64,000 nucleotides of DNA from Panacibacter ginsenosidivorans (GCF_007971225.1 NZ_CP042435.1:930001-994000); one strand, 5' to 3'; positions 8,542 through 17,173 are shown, counted from the first letter of the stretch. Notes: generated by a model not told the origin, from the letters alone. Program-made: numbers and translations.

Positions 8542-9789
8542 ATGAAAGAAGCAACAACATTAGTGCAAGAAGCATTGGATATACAAAGAATAAGAAAAGA
8601 TTTTCCTATTTTATCTTCAACTGTAAATGGCAAACCACTTGTATATTTTGATAACGCAGCCACCTCCCAAAAGCCATGGAGCGTTATAAAAGCCATTGAA
8701 CATTATTACACAGATCTCAATAGCAACGTACACCGTGGTGTACACACATTAAGCCAAAAAGCAACTGATGCATTTGAAGCGTCGAGAAAGAAGATCGCTG
8801 ATTTTATCAATGCTGCTCATGATTACGAAGTAATTTATACAAGAGGCACTACTGAAAGCATTAACCTTGTTGCACATAGTTTTGGAAAGCAGTTTGTAAA
8901 AGAAGGTGATATAATTATTATCTCTTCTCTCGAACATCATTCCAATATTGTTCCCTGGCAAATTCTTTGCGAAGAAAAGAATGCCACATTAAAAGTAATC
9001 CCAATCAATGAAAAGGGAGAACTAATAATGGAAGCATTCAAAGAAATGCTAAGTGAAAAAGTAAAGCTTGTTTCTGTTAACTATGTTTCTAATTCGTTGG
9101 GCACTGTAAATCCTGTAAGAGAAATTATAGAAGCAGCGCATCAATATAATATTCCCGTTATGTTAGATGCAGCGCAGGCTGTGCAACATATTCCGCTTGA
9201 TGTGCAGGAACTGGATGTTGACTTCCTTGCATTCTCTGGTCATAAAATGTATGGACCAACAGGCATTGGTATTTTATATGGCAAAGAAAAATGGTTGAAT
9301 GCAATGCCGCCTTACCAGGGAGGTGGTGAGATGATCAAGACTGTAACGTTTGAGAAAACAACCTACAACGATCTTCCTTTTAAATTCGAAGCAGGCACTC
9401 CAAATATTGAAGCATCTATTTGTTTAGGCACTGCAGTTGATTATATAAATGAAATTGGTCTTGAAAATATTCAACAGTACGAACATGAACTGGTTGAATA
9501 TGCAACTGAAAAATTATCAGCCATTGATGGTATAAAATTTATTGGCACAGCCGATAATAAAGCAAGCGTTGTTTCATTCAATATTGCAAATATTCATCCT
9601 TATGATGTGGGCGTGATACTTGATAAGCTTGGCATCGCTGTTCGCACAGGGCATCATTGCACGCAACCTTTAATGGATATATTTTGTATTCCCGGCACAG
9701 TAAGAGCTTCCTTTGCTTTTTATAATACAAAAGAAGAAATTGATGTGTTGGTTGAGGGCGTTAAAAGAGCAGTAAAGATGTTGAGTTAA
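8542..9789 (+). CDS. sufS: Cysteine desulfurase SufS
   Basis: A PLP-dependent group II cysteine desulfurase of about 415 residues that takes sulfur from cysteine for cluster assembly. The PLP-lysine motif is FSGHKMYGP and the catalytic cysteine lies in RTGHHCTQP near the C-terminus. YFDNAATSQKP near residue 33 is also typical. The frame is open back to 8479, but that extension is coded by the repeat in the gap, and ATG 8542 (MKEATTLVQEALD) gives a normal N-terminus. Its partner sufE is next in the operon. Confidence 0.94.
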   Translation: MKEATTLVQEALDIQRIRKDFPILSSTVNGKPLVYFDNAATSQKPWSVIKAIEHYYTDLNSNVHRGVHTLSQKATDAFEASRKKIADFINAAHDYEVIYTRGTTESINLVAHSFGKQFVKEGDIIIISSLEHHSNIVPWQILCEEKNATLKVIPINEKGELIMEAFKEMLSEKVKLVSVNYVSNSLGTVNPVREIIEAAHQYNIPVMLDAAQAVQHIPLDVQELDVDFLAFSGHKMYGPTGIGILYGKEKWLNAMPPYQGGGEMIKTVTFEKTTYNDLPFKFEAGTPNIEASICLGTAVDYINEIGLENIQQYEHELVEYATEKLSAIDGIKFIGTADNKASVVSFNIANIHPYDVGVILDKLGIAVRTGHHCTQPLMDIFCIPGTVRASFAFYNTKEEIDVLVEGVKRAVKMLS

Positions 9790-9791
9790 GA

Positions 9792-9853
9792 AAATATTTT
9801 TTTACCCAACATTAGTTTCTTATATCATCGGCTGTTGCGTCGCACTCTTGTAC
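9792..9853 (-). repeat. Dispersed element copy 5 (GCG type), left half of a head-to-head pair
   Basis: Core 9834-9853 on the minus strand, GTACAAGAGTGCGACGCAAC, followed by AGCCGATGATATAA and an A-rich tail that abuts the sufS stop codon. It is separated from copy 6 by 24 nt, the same spacing as copies 3 and 4. Confidence 0.9.
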
Positions 9854-9877
9854 TTATAGTTCAAAATGGAACAAACC

Positions 9878-9939
9878 CTTGAAGTGAGTGACACAACAAA
9901 GCTTAATAGTAGTACTTCAGCCAAGTACAAAATTTACAA
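9878..9939 (+). repeat. Dispersed element copy 6 (GTG type), right half of a head-to-head pair
   Basis: Core 9878-9897, with CTTG in place of GTACA and then AAGTGAGTGACACAAC, followed by AAAGCTTAATAGTAGTA and a poor tail. It ends just upstream of sufE. The spacer between copies 5 and 6 contains GTTCAAAATGGAAC, echoing the first pair. Confidence 0.85.
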
Positions 9940-9947
9940 ACCACAAT

Positions 9948-10376
9948 ATGACGATTAACGAAATACAAGACGAGCTAATAGAAGAGTTTTCATTGTTTGG
10001 CGATTGGATGGAGAAGTACGAGAATATTATTCAAATGGGAAAAGAGTTGCCACTGATTGATGAACAATATAAAACAGATGATAATTTAATCAAGGGTTGC
10101 CAGTCAAGAGTGTGGCTGCATGCGGATTACAAAGATGGCAATATTGTTTTCACTGCAGACAGTGATGCTATTATTACAAAAGGTTTGGTGAGCATGGTAG
10201 TTCGTGTATTATCGAATCACACACCAAATGAAATTGTAAATGCTGATCTTTATTTTGTTGACCAGATTGGTTTGAAAGAACATCTTTCTGTTACACGTTC
10301 AAACGGTTTGCTTTCAATGATAAAGCAAATGAAAATGTATGCGCTTGCATTGCAAACCAAAGAAAACGCAAATTGA
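9948..10376 (+). CDS. sufE: Sulfur acceptor SufE
   Basis: A SufE-family protein of 142 residues that accepts persulfide sulfur from SufS and hands it to the scaffold. The conserved cysteine lies in LIKGCQSRVWL, and the fold segments TINEIQDELIEEF at the N-terminus and ITKGLVSMVVRVLS are typical. The frame is open back to GTG 9888, but that part is repeat-element sequence, so ATG 9948 is preferred. The stop codon is one base from the next start, suggesting translational coupling. Confidence 0.92.
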   Translation: MTINEIQDELIEEFSLFGDWMEKYENIIQMGKELPLIDEQYKTDDNLIKGCQSRVWLHADYKDGNIVFTADSDAIITKGLVSMVVRVLSNHTPNEIVNADLYFVDQIGLKEHLSVTRSNGLLSMIKQMKMYALALQTKENAN

Positions 10377-10377
10377 T

Positions 10378-10692
10378 ATGATTGATAAAATAAACATGGA
10401 AATAAAGATCATAGAAGCGTTGCAAACAGTTTATGATCCTGAATTACCGGCCAATATTTATGATCTTGGTTTGGTGTACTCAATTGATATAAGTGATACG
10501 GGTTATGTAAATATCAAAATGACATTAACCGCACCTGGCTGCCCTGTGGCCGGTGAAATTATAATGGATGTAGATAGTAAAGTGCGTAACGTAGAAGGCG
10601 TGAGTGATGTAAATGTAATGCTCACATTCGATCCGCCATGGAACAGGGATATGATGACAGAAGAAGCCAAACTGGAGCTTGGCTTCTTATAA
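10378..10692 (+). CDS. DUF59 (MIP18/SufT-like) Fe-S assembly factor
   Basis: A 104-residue DUF59 protein with the signatures VYDPELPANIYDLGLVY and TLTAPGCPVAGEI, the latter carrying the conserved cysteine, and a C-terminal FDPPWNRDMMTEEAKLELGF typical of the SUF-associated subgroup. DUF59 proteins assist maturation or delivery of Fe-S clusters. It starts one base after the sufE stop codon, so it is almost certainly the last gene of the operon. An upstream in-frame start at 10339 would overlap sufE and is unlikely. Confidence 0.88.
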   Translation: MIDKINMEIKIIEALQTVYDPELPANIYDLGLVYSIDISDTGYVNIKMTLTAPGCPVAGEIIMDVDSKVRNVEGVSDVNVMLTFDPPWNRDMMTEEAKLELGFL

Positions 10693-10728
10693 TTTTTTCA
10701 GAACATTAGTGACGAATAAACTTTTCCG

Positions 10729-11613
10729 CTACACAAGATTTTTCTTTATGTAATTATAGCTGGTAGTAATACTATCAAAAGGAGATCCCGGGCATTTATC
10801 CTGCTCTACAAAAAAGTATTTCAATCCCGCAGTCTTGGCATTTTCAAATATTTTTTTGAAATCAATTGTTCCGTTTCCTACTTCTGTAAATGCCTGCTCG
10901 GGTGTTTTGTCCATATCTTTTACATGCCATAAAGGAAACCTTCCCGGATGTTGTTTAAACATTTCAATAGGATCATGTTTTGCTTTTGTTATCCAGTAAA
11001 GATCTATTTCCATTTTTACAAGATCCTTGTCTGTATTATTCAATATTATATCGTATGGCAGTTGACCATCCTGCGCAGCAAATTCAAAATCATGATTATG
11101 GTAGCATAATTGAATACCGGCTTTTTTGCAGACTTCGGCAGATTTATTTAACGTAGCAGCCAATTGTTTGTAATGATCAATGTTGCCACGCTCCTGTTCA
11201 GATAACCAGGCGCACACCATGTGCTTTATTCCAACAGCTGCAGCATCATCTACGGCTTTGTCCCACTCATGCAGCATGGTACCTTTTGTATCTGCGCCAT
11301 TTGCTTTCTCCTCACCCAATCTGTAATGCGCGCTGGGAATTATCAGGTTATTTTGCTTAAGCGTATCAGCAAAAGTTTTGGCATCCATACCATAAAACAA
11401 CTGCGATCCTGTGTATGTGGCTGCTTCTATTGAATTGTAACCAATTTGTGCAACTTTAGCAAGTGTTCCTGCCGGATCTTTCTCCATTGCATCCCTTACC
11501 GTATATAATTGTAGTCCGATGTAAGAAGTCTTATATTCAAAAAAGGAAGGTCGTATAAGAAGACTGGCTGATGCAACACCTGTTGTCTTCAGAAAGGAAC
11601 GTCTCGTTGTCAT
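10729..11613 (-). CDS. Tat-exported sugar phosphate isomerase/epimerase-like protein
   Basis: A 294-residue protein with a twin-arginine signal (TTRRSFLKTTGVASASLL), so it should be exported folded. The mature part is a xylose-isomerase-like TIM barrel: YIGLQLYTVRD, QIGYNSIEAATYTG, CYHNHDFEF, MEIDLYWITKAKHDP, LWHVKDMD and FVEQDKC. His, Glu and Asp residues in these strands would bind a divalent metal. The specific sugar substrate is unknown. It converges with the suf operon with only 36 nt between the stops and no obvious terminator. Confidence 0.85.
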   Translation of the reverse strand: MTTRRSFLKTTGVASASLLIRPSFFEYKTSYIGLQLYTVRDAMEKDPAGTLAKVAQIGYNSIEAATYTGSQLFYGMDAKTFADTLKQNNLIIPSAHYRLGEEKANGADTKGTMLHEWDKAVDDAAAVGIKHMVCAWLSEQERGNIDHYKQLAATLNKSAEVCKKAGIQLCYHNHDFEFAAQDGQLPYDIILNNTDKDLVKMEIDLYWITKAKHDPIEMFKQHPGRFPLWHVKDMDKTPEQAFTEVGNGTIDFKKIFENAKTAGLKYFFVEQDKCPGSPFDSITTSYNYIKKNLV

Positions 11614-11705
11614 ATGCTAAGTTTAATCGTTAAAGAACTTTTACTGGCAAAAGCTAACACAGATCAAAGTACTAACATTTACTTTCATTGCAATCAACAG
11701 GGATA

Positions 11706-11767
11706 ATTTATTTTTTAGCCCGGCACCAATATCTTATGGCATCGGCTCTTGCGTCGCACTCTTGCAC
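11706..11767 (-). repeat. Dispersed element copy 7 (GCG type)
   Basis: Core 11748-11767 on the minus strand, GTGCAAGAGTGCGACGCAAG, followed by AGCCGATGCCATAAGATA and a GTGCCGGGCTAAAAAA tail. Lies between two minus-strand genes. Confidence 0.85.
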
Positions 11768-11812
11768 ATGTTGTACCTTATTCGTCACAGAACAACAAGA
11801 CAAGTAAGTTTA

Positions 11813-13105
11813 TTATTTAACCAGGTCTGTTGTCATCACTTCATTACTCAGAAGTTCACCAAATACTTCCCATTTCTTTTCAGCAGAAGCATCGCCACCT
11901 TTAGCAGTAATATATTGCCCTACAAGATCTTTTCCGTAATTGTAGTTGATAATATAACTCCTGTTCTTACGGATAAAATCAATCGATTTCTTTGCAGTCT
12001 CATCATTCATCAAACAATAATCTTCCAACCATTGAATAGCTTGCGCTTCAGTCATAGAGTTATTCAATAAACCTCTGCCAACTTCATTCCGTGCATAGTT
12101 CAATTCATCTTTTAACTCCAGTGCCTTAAAATAAAGATCAATGCCTGTTGTATCAAGGCCTGCCAGTGGCAACAAAACATTTTTTGCAAACGTCACTTTC
12201 TCATCGCCTGGAAATGCAACCGCTATACCATAATTAGCGCTACCTTCTGCAATCAAAGACTGCGGGCTAAACAATGGATACAATGATATCTCTACCCAGC
12301 CTTTATCCCTGTATAAATTTTTCTCCAATAACATATTATATACATGATGCCCCGGGTAACTTTCATGACTACCTACATCAATTGCACGATCAATAAAGAT
12401 CTGAAGGTCTGTATTGATTTGTATCACACTCCTGTAATTCCCTTTGTACCAGTTGTAGCCACCCCATGGTTTATTGTTTACATATTCCAAAGAAAAATTT
12501 TCTTCAGCCGGCAATGTATAATGTTGCATGGTACGTTTCCTGCATTCAGCTATAGCTGTTTTGAAAACTGTATCCAGCTTATCTTTCGGAATAATAAAAT
12601 GATTGGCCAGTTGCTGAAACCTGTCATTGATACTTCCTTTGCCCCTCAGCAGACTATCCAGCCTTGCAACGATCTGTTTGTAATGCAACGAATCATATAA
12701 AGGCGCAGACACACCATACAGGTCTTTCGATTCTTCATCGAAAGTTGAAGCCTCACCTGCAAATATTTTTATCCTTCTTTCAAATGCTTTTAACTGCGCC
12801 TGTATCCATGCAGCACGTTTGGAGAGTGTATCATTATTTGAAAAACTGTTTAAAGCATTACGCAATGTATCAACAGCGGCAAGCAAACTATCTTTAGGAA
12901 AAGCGGCATCCGGCGCTGCTGTTGGCTTTAAAGAATCCGGGCCATAATAGGCATCTACAAAATCCGCATCATACTGACCGATAGTTAAACCAAGCCGTAC
13001 ATATTGTTCAGCCAGTGCATTTAGTTTTGCAGCATCATTTACTGAAGACTTTTCCCCGCAGGAAATAAGCCATAACATTAGAACAGGAAAAATTATTTTA
13101 TACAT
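11813..13105 (-). CDS. DUF885 family putative metallopeptidase lipoprotein (2 of 3)
   Basis: A 430-residue protein with a lipoprotein signal (LMLWLISCGEKS, lipobox LISC near residue 16). The zinc-site motif HESYPGHH lies near residue 245, and a second conserved acidic helix, LIAEGSANYG, follows as in other DUF885 proteins. It is probably a periplasmic or outer-membrane-anchored peptidase of unknown substrate. Sequence identity to the other two copies in the window looks low outside the motif, so these are old paralogues rather than recent duplicates. Confidence 0.83.
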   Translation of the reverse strand: MYKIIFPVLMLWLISCGEKSSVNDAAKLNALAEQYVRLGLTIGQYDADFVDAYYGPDSLKPTAAPDAAFPKDSLLAAVDTLRNALNSFSNNDTLSKRAAWIQAQLKAFERRIKIFAGEASTFDEESKDLYGVSAPLYDSLHYKQIVARLDSLLRGKGSINDRFQQLANHFIIPKDKLDTVFKTAIAECRKRTMQHYTLPAEENFSLEYVNNKPWGGYNWYKGNYRSVIQINTDLQIFIDRAIDVGSHESYPGHHVYNMLLEKNLYRDKGWVEISLYPLFSPQSLIAEGSANYGIAVAFPGDEKVTFAKNVLLPLAGLDTTGIDLYFKALELKDELNYARNEVGRGLLNNSMTEAQAIQWLEDYCLMNDETAKKSIDFIRKNRSYIINYNYGKDLVGQYITAKGGDASAEKKWEVFGELLSNEVMTTDLVK

Positions 13106-13220
13106 AGCATTTGATATGAAGAAAATGAAGTTACGGTTGCATCAATAATATTGTTTATACTTTATAGTTGGGTGGTTAGAAGAATTGCATATATGAATTT
13201 CGCTGCATAAAGAATTTACT

Positions 13221-13277
13221 GCACAAGTGTGCGACGCAACGAAAGCCTTATAGTAATTCAAAAGCTGTGTACATAAC
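13221..13277 (+). repeat. Dispersed element copy 8 (GCG type)
   Basis: Core 13221-13240, GCACAAGTGTGCGACGCAAC, preceded by GCTGCATAAAGAA (a head module seen in several copies) and followed by GAAAGCCTTATAGTAAT. The tail ends next to the stop codon of the minus-strand DUF2207 gene. Confidence 0.85.
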
Positions 13278-13279
13278 AA

Positions 13280-14995
13280 TCACCAACTGCTTCCTCCACC
13301 GCCACCAAATCCGCCGCCACTAAATCCTCCTCCCCCGCTGAAACTGCCACCACTGCTGCCGCTGCTGCCGGGTGAGCTATAAAATGTACTTGACATTTGG
13401 TTCATAGAATTATTTAAACTACTCATGAACATGACTGTGTTGAATGTTGTATAATTACCCACATACCAGTTTGGCGGTGGAATATCAAGACCTTCCAGTT
13501 TATCTTTCCATGTATCTGCAATACCAAACACAATGGCATAAGGTAATATCTTGTCAAAATAATGCTCATCCTGCTTTAGAAATTCTTTCAACCGATCTTT
13601 CTCCACAGCTTTCAAAAATTCTTTAAAGCCGAGTAGTTTTTGATACAGATCTGTACCTTTTCTCGTTTTCTTTCGCATGAATATGCCGAAAAACATTATA
13701 ATAATACCGCTTGATAAAAATGCAACACCTGTCCATGCATAACCTTCCAATGCGCCGAACAATACAGCACCACCATATACTATAAATGCAAGGCTAAACA
13801 CCATAAATAAACAGCCCGTTGTTGCAGAACCTTTTACATAATACTCATCTCTTTTTATTTCAGCTTCTACCTGGCTTTTTGCTGTGTTCATTGATTTGTA
13901 CAACACATTTTTTAATGAACTTAGTTTTACATTATCGCCTGACGCAAAAATTCCATTGAATAATGTTTGTTCAAAATCTTTTGCAGTTGCAGGTAATTCT
14001 TTCAGTTTTATAAAAGTGTATTCTTTATCTTTTATTAAACCAAGCAATGAACTTTTTTCTGTTTCTTCTATTTTTAAATACCCGCCTGCACCCCAGTAGG
14101 GTACCAATGCTGTAAGGTCTCTCCTGTTCAGTGTATCATCAATTACATAACCTGAAATACTTGGGCTTACATTTTCAGGCGGATAAAACTCTGTTTGCAC
14201 TGTTGGCTTTTCATCTTTACCCCATTTCTTCCAGATCAAAAACATACCAATGAAAACACCCAGGGGCAGTATCATCCACGCAATGCCAAGCAAGCTGTAA
14301 TCCTGTTCTGTTAGAAAATCTTTGGGTAATCCAATGCCAACTGTTAATCCTTCATGATAAACAAGTACCGTAGTGGTATGTCCCGTTAATATTTTATTAT
14401 CTGTCCAGTTTGATACCGTATTATTCCGCTGCGAACCTGTTGCACCTGTTGCCACAAAATAATCCGGCGTGCCGGGTAGCGTATCATATAACGATACGGT
14501 GAAGTTTACAGAGTCTATTGTTGTTTCCCATTTGTCGCCAATGATGTTGAAATATAATTCCGCATGATCTTTAAAAAAGTTTATAGCATTCAGCATGCGG
14601 TAATGAATTACATACTGCTGATCGCCATCAACCACCTTATCTGCAGAACCGATCTTGATAGATTTATAATCACCATCTGTACTTACTTCATAATCCCATC
14701 CATCAACTTTTACATTCTCTATGATCGTATGTGAGTAGCGGCCAGACTCCAGTTGCCTGTCTGCTTTTTCTGCACCCTCAGGCAACGATTGTAATTTATA
14801 TCTGAAAGGGATGGCGCGGATAATGCCATGCCTCGCTTCTGTGAAATGAACATTGATAGTTTCATCCACATCAAGCGATGCATCCTTATTTACATGTACT
14901 GTAACATCATATTGCCTGATGGTAAAGTATTCCTGTGCTGTTGCAATGTTGGCGAGGGCAAATAAAATAAAAAGGGATACAACTATTTTTTTCAC
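13280..14995 (-). CDS. DUF2207 domain membrane protein
   Basis: A 571-residue protein: a cleavable signal (about 1-20), an extracytoplasmic DUF2207 beta domain (YFTIRQYDVTVHVNKDASLDVDETI onwards), a membrane helix near residues 235-255, a cytoplasmic region, two more helices near 395-445, and an extreme C-terminus of Gly/Ser repeats (SFSGGGGFSGGG). The Gly-rich tail is characteristic of this family. The function is unknown. It starts 12 nt after the LemA gene, and LemA-DUF2207 pairs are a widespread arrangement, so they probably act together at the membrane. Confidence 0.88.
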   Translation of the reverse strand: MKKIVVSLFILFALANIATAQEYFTIRQYDVTVHVNKDASLDVDETINVHFTEARHGIIRAIPFRYKLQSLPEGAEKADRQLESGRYSHTIIENVKVDGWDYEVSTDGDYKSIKIGSADKVVDGDQQYVIHYRMLNAINFFKDHAELYFNIIGDKWETTIDSVNFTVSLYDTLPGTPDYFVATGATGSQRNNTVSNWTDNKILTGHTTTVLVYHEGLTVGIGLPKDFLTEQDYSLLGIAWMILPLGVFIGMFLIWKKWGKDEKPTVQTEFYPPENVSPSISGYVIDDTLNRRDLTALVPYWGAGGYLKIEETEKSSLLGLIKDKEYTFIKLKELPATAKDFEQTLFNGIFASGDNVKLSSLKNVLYKSMNTAKSQVEAEIKRDEYYVKGSATTGCLFMVFSLAFIVYGGAVLFGALEGYAWTGVAFLSSGIIIMFFGIFMRKKTRKGTDLYQKLLGFKEFLKAVEKDRLKEFLKQDEHYFDKILPYAIVFGIADTWKDKLEGLDIPPPNWYVGNYTTFNTVMFMSSLNNSMNQMSSTFYSSPGSSGSSGGSFSGGGGFSGGGFGGGGGSSW

Positions 14996-15007
14996 GCAAA
15001 TGCTCTT

Positions 15008-15565
15008 TTAAAATTTTACTTCTACATTTTTTGCTTCCTGTTTGTCTTCCAGTTCAAAGAATTCTCTTGGCTTAAAACCGGTCATGTTTGCCAATATCAC
15101 ACCCGGAAATTGTTGAATAGATGTATTATAATCTCTTACGGTTGCATTGTAGTACCGGCGTGCATTACCAAGATCGCCTTCTATATTTTGCAATGCTGTT
15201 TGCAGTTCAAGAAAATTCTGGTTTGCTTTCAGGTCAGGATAATTTTCTGCGATAGCCAGTAAACCACGCAAAGCACCACTAAGGTTTTGGTTGGCCTGTG
15301 CAGCAGCCTGTACATCTCCTGCAGGTACTGCTACTGCTGCATTACGCGCCTGCACTACTTTTTCAAGTGTCTGGCTTTCGTGTGCCGCATAACCTTTTAC
15401 GGTGTTCACCAGGTTGGGAATAAGATCAAAACGTTTTTTCAGGAACACATTAATATCGCTCCAGCTATTGTCGATCTTGATCCTTGCTTTTACAAAACCA
15501 TTGTACATGCCCACAAACCATAAGAGCAATAAAACAATTATGCCGAGAATGATCCAGAGTGCCAT
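15008..15565 (-). CDS. LemA family protein
   Basis: A 185-residue LemA protein: an N-terminal membrane helix (residues 2-22, WIILGIIVLLLLWFVGMYNG) followed by a coiled helical domain with the conserved DLIPNLVNTVKGYAAHE and the C-terminal ARRYYNATVRDYNT and FPGVILANM. The family role is uncertain. It is the first gene of a two-gene minus-strand operon with the DUF2207 protein. Confidence 0.93.
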   Translation of the reverse strand: MALWIILGIIVLLLLWFVGMYNGFVKARIKIDNSWSDINVFLKKRFDLIPNLVNTVKGYAAHESQTLEKVVQARNAAVAVPAGDVQAAAQANQNLSGALRGLLAIAENYPDLKANQNFLELQTALQNIEGDLGNARRYYNATVRDYNTSIQQFPGVILANMTGFKPREFFELEDKQEAKNVEVKF

Positions 15566-15648
15566 AGTAAAATATTTATTGGTAAAAGAATTGGTTGCAA
15601 AATCGTTAAGCGTTCGTTATTGCAATGTAATGATTTTAATAAGAAGAA

Positions 15649-15710
15649 GAATTTTTATGGGACAAGCTGAAGTATTTTATGGCGTCGGCTGTTGCGTCGC
15701 ACACTTGTAC
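15649..15710 (-). repeat. Dispersed element copy 9 (GCG type)
   Basis: Core 15691-15710 on the minus strand, GTACAAGTGTGCGACGCAAC, followed by AGCCGACGCCATAAAATA. Lies upstream of the LemA gene. With copy 10 it brackets the 62-codon gene head to head. Confidence 0.9.
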
Positions 15711-15784
15711 ATTCGGTTAATGTTTTAGATGAATAAACCTTAGTACAATAATGAGAAGCGATGGAACAGTTTACTTCTTTCATT

Positions 15785-15833
15785 CCCACAATGTTACCTG
15801 CAAGGAGCGCTTTGAGTTATGAGTAATATCAAA
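15785..15833 (+). repeat. Second repeat family, copy A
   Basis: Contains ATGTTACCTGCAAGGAGCGC within a stretch of about 49 nt, similar to 16109-16156 (CCACAAnnTTnCCTGnAAGGAnCGCTTTG and a trailing GAGTAATAT) and to 22299-22336. The centre is a near-palindrome, AnCGTTnCCTGCAAGGAACGCT in the best copy. Together with copy B it forms direct repeats flanking the 62-codon gene. Confidence 0.7.
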
Positions 15834-15909
15834 TGCTGCTATCATCATTCAATGCAATAAATTTGTACTGCGATTGTTGCACCTATTTTATCACTTCAAT
15901 TAAACCGTT

Positions 15910-16098
15910 ATGGAAAATAAAGAAAAATTAGAAGAACTGAATAAAGCCAAATTAGAAAAGGTAGACGAAATGCTGCAATCAAAAACTGAGCTAAGCGAAG
16001 AACAGCATGAGAAAATAAGTGAAGCAAAAAAAGAATGGCAGGCTTCGTGGAATAAGTTTTTAGAATTGCTTTTAGTTTTAGAGAAACTTGAAATATAA
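15910..16098 (+). CDS. Small highly charged helical protein
   Basis: A 62-residue ORF rich in Glu and Lys (MENKEKLEELNKAKLEKVDE) with heptad-like hydrophobics and a hydrophobic C-terminal helix (FLELLLVLEKL). It starts at an ATG 15 nt after CACTTCAATTAAACC. I do not recognise it. It is bracketed by direct copies of the second repeat family and, outside those, by head-to-head copies of the main dispersed element, which makes it look like a small independent unit. It could be a chance ORF, but the amphipathic pattern argues for a real product. Confidence 0.5.
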   Translation: MENKEKLEELNKAKLEKVDEMLQSKTELSEEQHEKISEAKKEWQASWNKFLELLLVLEKLEI

Positions 16099-16108
16099 TG
16101 GTTTCCGT

Positions 16109-16156
16109 CTCCACAACATTCCCTGTAAGGAACGCTTTGGATTAAGAGTAATATTT
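16109..16156 (+). repeat. Second repeat family, copy B
   Basis: CCACAACATTCCCTGTAAGG followed by AACGCTTTGGATTAAGAGTAATAT, aligned with copy A at 15785-15833 over the full stretch. It starts 11 nt after the stop of the 62-codon gene. Confidence 0.7.
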
Positions 16157-16173
16157 AAAATTCATATCAACGA

Positions 16174-16223
16174 TACCGCAGCGTCCTCGGCCAAAGCACA
16201 AACCTATACGAGTGATACTGCGG
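16174..16223. repeat. Third short repeat, copy 1, with a CCGCAG/CTGCGG hairpin
   Basis: A stretch with CTCGGCCAAAGCACAAACCT and ACGAGTGATACTGCGG, closed by the inverted repeat ACCGCAG/CTGCGG. It is recognisably similar to 17118-17154 on the other side of the DUF2306 gene (CTCAGCCAAAACGCAACCT, GCGAATGACAC). Only two copies are seen. Confidence 0.45.
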
Positions 16224-16266
16224 AAACCTCAGGTTAATATTTGCTTTGCGGCATAAAGATATAAAC

Positions 16267-16328
16267 GTACAAGTGAGTGACACAACAGGTGATGCCACGA
16301 AGAACATACAGCCCGCCCCATAAATTTT
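16267..16328 (+). repeat. Dispersed element copy 10 (GTG type)
   Basis: Core 16267-16286, GTACAAGTGAGTGACACAAC, followed by AGGTGATGCCACGAAGAACA and a CAGCCCGCCCCATAAA tail. The head module GCATAAAGATATAAAC precedes it. Confidence 0.9.
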
Positions 16329-16440
16329 ATTCTTTCGATAATTGCTTTTTATTATTAAATTTATTTCAGCAATCAACAGAAAGGCTCTGGTTTAACCCCG
16401 GCAATTTCCCCGTTCCGTACGTTTCTAAAACCCCTATAAT

Positions 16441-17115
16441 ATGACCACGAAAATTATCGGCTATCTTGGATGGGCAATTGTTTTGTCCGTTTCATTTTAT
16501 TTTATCTACAACAATGTTTTTAATTATTTCAGTTACGACAAAACACATTATAGCGACGGTGGTTTCTGGCCCTCGTATGCTCCTTTCCTTCTTGCGCATG
16601 TTGTGTTTGGAATGATAGCCCTGTTACTGGGCCCGTTGCAGTTTATACCTGCCATTAGAAAAAAATATGTAAAAACACATCATACAATTGGAAAGATCTA
16701 TCTTATCAGTATTCTAATTGCCGCATCTGCTTCGTTGTATCTGTCTATCGATAAAGTGATCATTACAGAAAAGGGAATAAACTTTGGAACAGGCCTTATG
16801 GGGCTTGCCATCGCCTGGCTGCTTACATCAGGTATGGCTTACTGGAGCATACGGCACAGAAACTTTGCGCAACACCGCGAATGGATGGTAAGAAGTTTTG
16901 TTGTTACTACCGCATTTGCCAGTTTCAGGCTGTTTAATAATACACTGATCGACGATTTTCATATCGACCCAAATGCTACCAGCGATGTAATGTCATGGGC
17001 ATGCTGGGCATTTCCATTGCTTATTACAGAAGTAGTTTTGCAGGCAATAAAAATACGCAGAGGTTATGCGGCTCTTTCAAAAAAACAACAGCAGAATGTT
17101 GTAAAAGCAGTCTAA
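16441..17115 (+). CDS. DUF2306 domain membrane protein
   Basis: A 224-residue integral membrane protein with about six helices. Family features are the LLGPLQFIPAIRKKY turn, the THHTIGKIYL histidine motif and the later HRNFAQHREWMVRSF motif, where conserved His and Arg residues lie at membrane edges. DUF2306 proteins have no established activity, though the histidine pattern resembles heme or redox membrane proteins. It stands alone between the 62-codon gene and a convergent AsmA-like gene. Confidence 0.85.
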   Translation: MTTKIIGYLGWAIVLSVSFYFIYNNVFNYFSYDKTHYSDGGFWPSYAPFLLAHVVFGMIALLLGPLQFIPAIRKKYVKTHHTIGKIYLISILIAASASLYLSIDKVIITEKGINFGTGLMGLAIAWLLTSGMAYWSIRHRNFAQHREWMVRSFVVTTAFASFRLFNNTLIDDFHIDPNATSDVMSWACWAFPLLITEVVLQAIKIRRGYAALSKKQQQNVVKAV

Positions 17116-17117
17116 TG

Positions 17118-17154
17118 TTCTCAGCCAAAACGCAACCTGTGCGAATGACACAGG
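17118..17154. repeat. Third short repeat, copy 2
   Basis: Starts 3 nt after the DUF2306 stop codon. CTCAGCCAAAACGCAACCT and GCGAATGACAC align with the copy at 16184-16223. The DUF2306 gene is thus flanked by direct copies. Confidence 0.4.
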
Positions 17155-17173
17155 GCTAAAACTTCCTGCGCTT

